A stretch of 8,013 nucleotides of DNA from Candidatus Iainarchaeum sp. Lineage in GTDB: Archaea; Iainarchaeota; Iainarchaeia; Iainarchaeales; DTGL01. Positions 5,809 through 8,013 of the stretch are shown one piece after another (the first letter of the stretch is position 1; every line of letters starts with the position of its first letter). The notes under the pieces were generated by a model, which searched no databases, was not told the DNA's origin, and was given only the letters and a program-made list of their open reading frames with translations. Location: contig JAGHBI010000039.1 in the NCBI GenBank assembly GCA_021161055.1, forward strand, positions 1-8,013, read 5' to 3'. A program made the translations under genes and the position numbers.

Positions 5809-6156
5809 CTAAATTTGTGGCACATTTTGTTTGGATGAAGACTTTCTTGGATGGCTTCTACGGATTTCCGAAAGTTCCACATCTAAAATGTTTTTGATGT
5901 CCATATCTGTTATTACATGCCTCCCATACTTTTTTGCTCTTTCTTCAGCAACTCTCAAGGCAAGTTCTATGTCGCCAAGTTTGTGTCCTTCCCTTCTAAG
6001 ATTTTCTATTATTTCATAGCGGGTAAGTGTTGAGCCATAATACCTATATATGATAGGTTTTCCCTTTTTTCCGCCAGCCCTTGGCTTCTTAGCGTGCCCT
6101 TTTCGGTGTCTAATACTCAGCCTTCTTACAGCACGCCTTCGTGCATGAGGCGACAT
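5809..6156 (-). CDS. Basic protein of unknown function, possible ATP-cone-like fold
   Basis: I do not recognise this 115-residue protein with certainty. It starts with a very basic, unstructured arm rich in Arg, Lys and His (residues 1-33), which suggests binding to nucleic acid. It then has a compact segment of about 65 residues: a short strand (PIIYRYYGS), a helix (TRYEIIENLRREGHK), a second helix (LGDIELALRVAEERAKKYG) and ITDMDIKNILDVELSEI. This order resembles ATP-cone regulatory domains, as found in ribonucleotide reductase regulators and 2-phosphoglycerate kinase. The likeness is a judgement by eye and weak. The end is polar and basic. The coding sense is supported by the sharp charge pattern, by a sensible promoter and by fitting tightly between neighbours. 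The start is the only ATG in frame. The gene is divergent from uppP and shares its promoter region. Confidence 0.7.
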   Translation of the reverse strand: MSPHARRRAVRRLSIRHRKGHAKKPRAGGKKGKPIIYRYYGSTLTRYEIIENLRREGHKLGDIELALRVAEERAKKYGRHVITDMDIKNILDVELSEIRRSHPRKSSSKQNVPQI

Positions 6157-6185
6157 TTTATCACTTAATATAGAGCCTTCCTTCC

Positions 6186-6194
6186 TTTATTAAT
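6186..6194. promoter_or_regulatory. Shared TATA element between divergent genes
   Basis: TTTATTAAT on the plus strand is centred 27 bases before the uppP ATG at 6217. Read on the minus strand it is ATTAATAAA, preceded by a purine-rich CGAAAA that resembles an archaeal BRE, and it would start the basic-protein gene with a leader of about 7 bases. The core ATTAAT is a perfect palindrome, so one box may serve both directions. Confidence 0.45.
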
Positions 6195-6216
6195 TTTTCG
6201 GTTATATCTTTTGCGT

Positions 6217-6999
6217 ATGGATTTGTGGCAGGCAGTTGTCTTGGGCGCGTTGCAGGGCATATTTGAATGGCTTCCTGTTAGTTCGCAGGGGCAGATAATG
6301 GGTTTTGCAGTAACTGTTTTCAAATTAGGTACTGAGAGCGCATTGAAATATGCTGTTATGCTACATGCTGGCACGATGCTGGCAGCTACGCTTTATTTCA
6401 GGAAAGCGCTCGCAGAGCTCCTAAAGCTCGAAAACAGGCAATTATTGAGGTTTTTGCTCATAGCCCTTATTGCAACAGGCATAACCGCAATTCCCTGCTA
6501 CCTGCTTCTAAGAATGGTTCTTACCTATAACTCCTTTTTCCTTCTTTTCATTATCGGTATGCTGCTTATATTCACTGGAATATCCCAGAAAAAAAGGGCT
6601 GCTGCAGAAAGCATAGGGAATGCAAAGCTCACAAAAATAAATGCGCTTTTCTTGGGGCTTGCGCAAGGCCTTAGTGTTTTGCCTGGGATAAGCAGAAGTG
6701 GTATTACAACATCAACACTATTATTTGAAGGGTTTAAACCTGAGCAGGCATTTAGGATCTCCTTCATTCTTTCGATTCCGAGTGTGTTCTTTGCAGAGAT
6801 TTTATATGGTGCTCTGGAAGGTTTCGTTCTCGACTTCAATGCGCTTATAGCTTTGCTTGTGGCATTCACCCTCGGATTGCTGCTGATTGATGTTTTGCTC
6901 AAAATAGCCAAGCGCACAAGTTTTTCAAAATTCTGCATTGCTTTTGGAATCCTTTACATACTGGTAGCTGTTATGGAATCATCGCTGATTTCTCAATGA
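6217..6999 (+). CDS. uppP: Undecaprenyl-diphosphatase (BacA/UppP family)
   Basis: This 260-residue polytopic membrane protein is of the UppP/BacA family, which removes one phosphate from polyprenyl diphosphate outside the membrane so the carrier can be reused. Both family signatures are present. LQGIFEWLPVSSQGQ (12-26) matches the bacterial ExxxE and SSxGH region, and GLAQGLSVLPGISRSGIT (147-164) holds the SRSG motif with Ser159-Arg160. A GTMLAATLYFRKAL segment (52-65) also fits. About 7-8 hydrophobic segments are visible. Compared with the E. coli enzyme, Glu17 and His30 are replaced by Gln13 and Gln26; Glu21, Ser27 and Arg174 are kept as Glu17, Ser23 and Arg160. The natural substrate in an archaeon would be another polyprenyl diphosphate, which is inference. 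ATG 6217 is preferred over TTG 6211 because a TATA box sits 27 bases before it. Confidence 0.9.
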   Translation: MDLWQAVVLGALQGIFEWLPVSSQGQIMGFAVTVFKLGTESALKYAVMLHAGTMLAATLYFRKALAELLKLENRQLLRFLLIALIATGITAIPCYLLLRMVLTYNSFFLLFIIGMLLIFTGISQKKRAAAESIGNAKLTKINALFLGLAQGLSVLPGISRSGITTSTLLFEGFKPEQAFRISFILSIPSVFFAEILYGALEGFVLDFNALIALLVAFTLGLLLIDVLLKIAKRTSFSKFCIAFGILYILVAVMESSLISQ

Positions 7000-7009
7000 G
7001 CGGAAAGAA

Positions 7010-7018
7010 TTTTTAATA
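7010..7018 (+). promoter_or_regulatory. TATA box of the unknown gene pair
   Basis: TTTTTAATA is centred 24 bases before the GTG at 7038, a slightly short but acceptable distance for a leaderless start. The T-run may also act in ending the uppP transcript, whose stop is 10 bases earlier. Confidence 0.45.
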
Positions 7019-7037
7019 GCAAACGCTAATTTTTATT

Positions 7038-7547
7038 GTGCCCGCTGGAAAAAAACATGTGGAAAAGCCCGAGAAGAAACAGAAGAAAAAACCCAAACCA
7101 CACGCTGTTTATTCGAAAGAAGTTATTAATGGAGCGCGCTATGCGAAAAGAATAAAGAGATTCATCACCTCAAATCGCTATTTCAGAAGCGTTTCTTCTG
7201 GAAGAGAAGTTGGAGCATTTGTTCAGAAAACGCTCCTCCCTATTATTACAAAATATGAAAATGGAAAGCCAATAACTGCAGAAGAGATAGCAAAGATGCG
7301 GAGAAGAGTGGAAGGATTTCTCGCGATGAAAGGCGAGATTTTGTTGAGAGATGCATTAGCAAGAGCAAGAAAGACAAGGCAACTGCTGCAGATAAAGGCA
7401 GTTGGCATTCCAAGCAAGCGAAGGGAAGCATATTTTATAATTGAACGCTTGGATTACCTTTTGGAAAAGGTGAGTAGAAGAGAGGCAAAGCTGGCTGATG
7501 CTATAAGAATCTTGAATCTCTGTGAAAAGGCGAATAAAATAAAGTGA
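7038..7547 (+). CDS. Basic helical protein of unknown function
   Basis: I do not recognise this 169-residue protein. The first 22 residues are a Lys-rich arm (GKKHVEKPEKKQKKKPKP), followed by a helical region with many Arg and Lys but also regular hydrophobic positions. There is no signal peptide, no membrane segment and only one Cys. A repeated feature is the run of helices around KMRRRVEGFLAMKGEILLRDALARARKTRQ and RLDYLLEKVSRREAKLADAIRILN. A nucleic-acid or ribosome-associated role is suggested by charge alone. The start is GTG 7038, chosen from the TATA box 24 bases upstream. The next gene begins five bases after the stop, or overlaps it if its GTG start is used, so the two form an operon and may work together. 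Confidence 0.75.
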   Translation: MPAGKKHVEKPEKKQKKKPKPHAVYSKEVINGARYAKRIKRFITSNRYFRSVSSGREVGAFVQKTLLPIITKYENGKPITAEEIAKMRRRVEGFLAMKGEILLRDALARARKTRQLLQIKAVGIPSKRREAYFIIERLDYLLEKVSRREAKLADAIRILNLCEKANKIK

Positions 7548-7552
7548 GTGTT

Positions 7553-8013
7553 ATGGCAAGCAAAACAAGGCGCGATAGGCTTATAGAAGCGATAAATAGG
7601 AAGATAATAGAGCTCAGGCACTTGCAACCAGAGTTTGAATTCAGAAAGGGCTGGCTCGATTATGTTAGCAGAAGGGATCTTGTTAGGATTGCGATAGAAA
7701 CTGCTCAGGAACTTGCAAGCAAGCCCGGTTCAAGAAGCGATATTGCAAGTTATCTCGCTGAGGTTTTAACACTTCCCCAGCTCACAGGCGAAGGCATCGG
7801 GTTTATTGCACAGAAGGCGGTTACCGGTGGCAAGCGCTATCGCGGCGTTGCAGAGCATTTGAGAGTACTTCAAAAACATGGCGTAGATATCAGCCTAGTT
7901 GTGGAAATATTCCTTCTCAAAAAACCGCAGACTGTGAGAGAGGTTCTGCAGAGACTGCCAGCCACCTATGAGAGGAAACATTTGGGAACTATTGCAAAAG
8001 AGCTTGGCACAAT
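7553..8013 (+). CDS. Protein of unknown function, 3' partial
   Basis: A frame starting at ATG 7553 stays open for 153 codons to the end of the window, so the stop is not seen. An in-frame GTG at 7544 would make a GTGA overlap with the previous stop and is an alternative start. The protein begins with a basic helix (MASKTRRDRLIEAINRK) and continues as mostly helical, soluble sequence with alternating charges. Segments such as LTGEGIGFIAQKAVTGGKRY and YRGVAEHLRVLQKHGVD look like ordered domains but match no family I know. There is no transmembrane segment. It is read from the same transcript as the upstream basic protein. Codon use is like the neighbours, with no sign of transfer. Confidence 0.75.
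   Translation, partial: MASKTRRDRLIEAINRKIIELRHLQPEFEFRKGWLDYVSRRDLVRIAIETAQELASKPGSRSDIASYLAEVLTLPQLTGEGIGFIAQKAVTGGKRYRGVAEHLRVLQKHGVDISLVVEIFLLKKPQTVREVLQRLPATYERKHLGTIAKELGT

Noticed and set aside
5809..6156. Possible histone fold in the basic protein, from AEERAKKYGRHVITDMDIKNI
   Set aside because: This resembles the end of an archaeal histone (helix, GR, T/V, DI), but the central helix is about ten residues too short and the first helix does not fit. The ATP-cone pattern covers more of the segment.
6211..6216. TTG at 6211 as the uppP start
   Set aside because: It adds only two residues and lies 21 bases from the TATA centre, while ATG 6217 lies 27 bases away and is the stronger codon.
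6525..6938. A 137-codon minus-strand frame inside uppP
   Set aside because: It is antisense to a gene with clear family motifs and has no features of its own.
1..8013. tRNA or rRNA genes, insertion sequences, CRISPR arrays
   Set aside because: I looked for tRNA T-loop sequences, terminal inverted repeats with a transposase, and regularly spaced repeats, and saw none that could be defended.

Overview
The window looks archaeal. Most genes have an AT-rich TATA-like box centred about 24-28 bases before the start codon and no Shine-Dalgarno sequence, which is the layout of leaderless archaeal transcripts. GTG starts and the codons AGA, AGG and ATA are common. The gene content also fits: a PKD-domain surface protein, an archaeal-type GTPase of the cyclic 2,3-diphosphoglycerate synthetase family, a CxxC-x17-CxxC zinc ribbon, and several small, very basic proteins of unknown family. 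A DPANN or euryarchaeal lineage is plausible, but nothing here fixes the phylum. There are no RNA genes, mobile elements or CRISPR arrays that I can support.

Layout: (1) 1-1902, the 3' part of a large secreted, C-terminally anchored PKD surface protein. (2) 1858-2748 on the minus strand, a DUF368/PopT-type polyprenyl-phosphate transporter whose end overlaps the surface-protein gene by 45 bases, in codon register. (3) 2890-3045, a 51-residue zinc-ribbon protein, the only gene here with a clear Shine-Dalgarno site. (4) 3140-3699, a translationally coupled pair: an ArsR-type winged-helix regulator and a glutaredoxin. (5) 3733-5067, a P-loop GTPase of the cyclic 2,3-diphosphoglycerate synthetase/COG2403 type. 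(6) 5077-5775, a family 2 glycosyltransferase. (7) 5809-6156 on the minus strand, a basic protein of unknown function. (8) 6217-6999, an UppP/BacA-type polyprenyl-diphosphate phosphatase. (9) 7038-7547 and 7553-end, two adjacent genes I do not recognise; the second runs off the window.

How the genes may work together: the DUF368 protein, the glycosyltransferase and UppP all fit handling of a polyprenyl-phosphate glycan carrier: load it, dephosphorylate the used diphosphate, and flip the monophosphate back across the membrane. The neighbouring surface protein carries N-glycosylation sequons and could be a client, but this is inference. The ArsR-glutaredoxin pair looks like a small thiol or metal stress unit. 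It has a candidate operator palindrome lying exactly between its TATA box and its start codon. The GTPase points to synthesis of a cyclic phosphoglycerate solute or a related reaction. The genes mostly have their own promoters, so this is a loose neighbourhood and not one operon.
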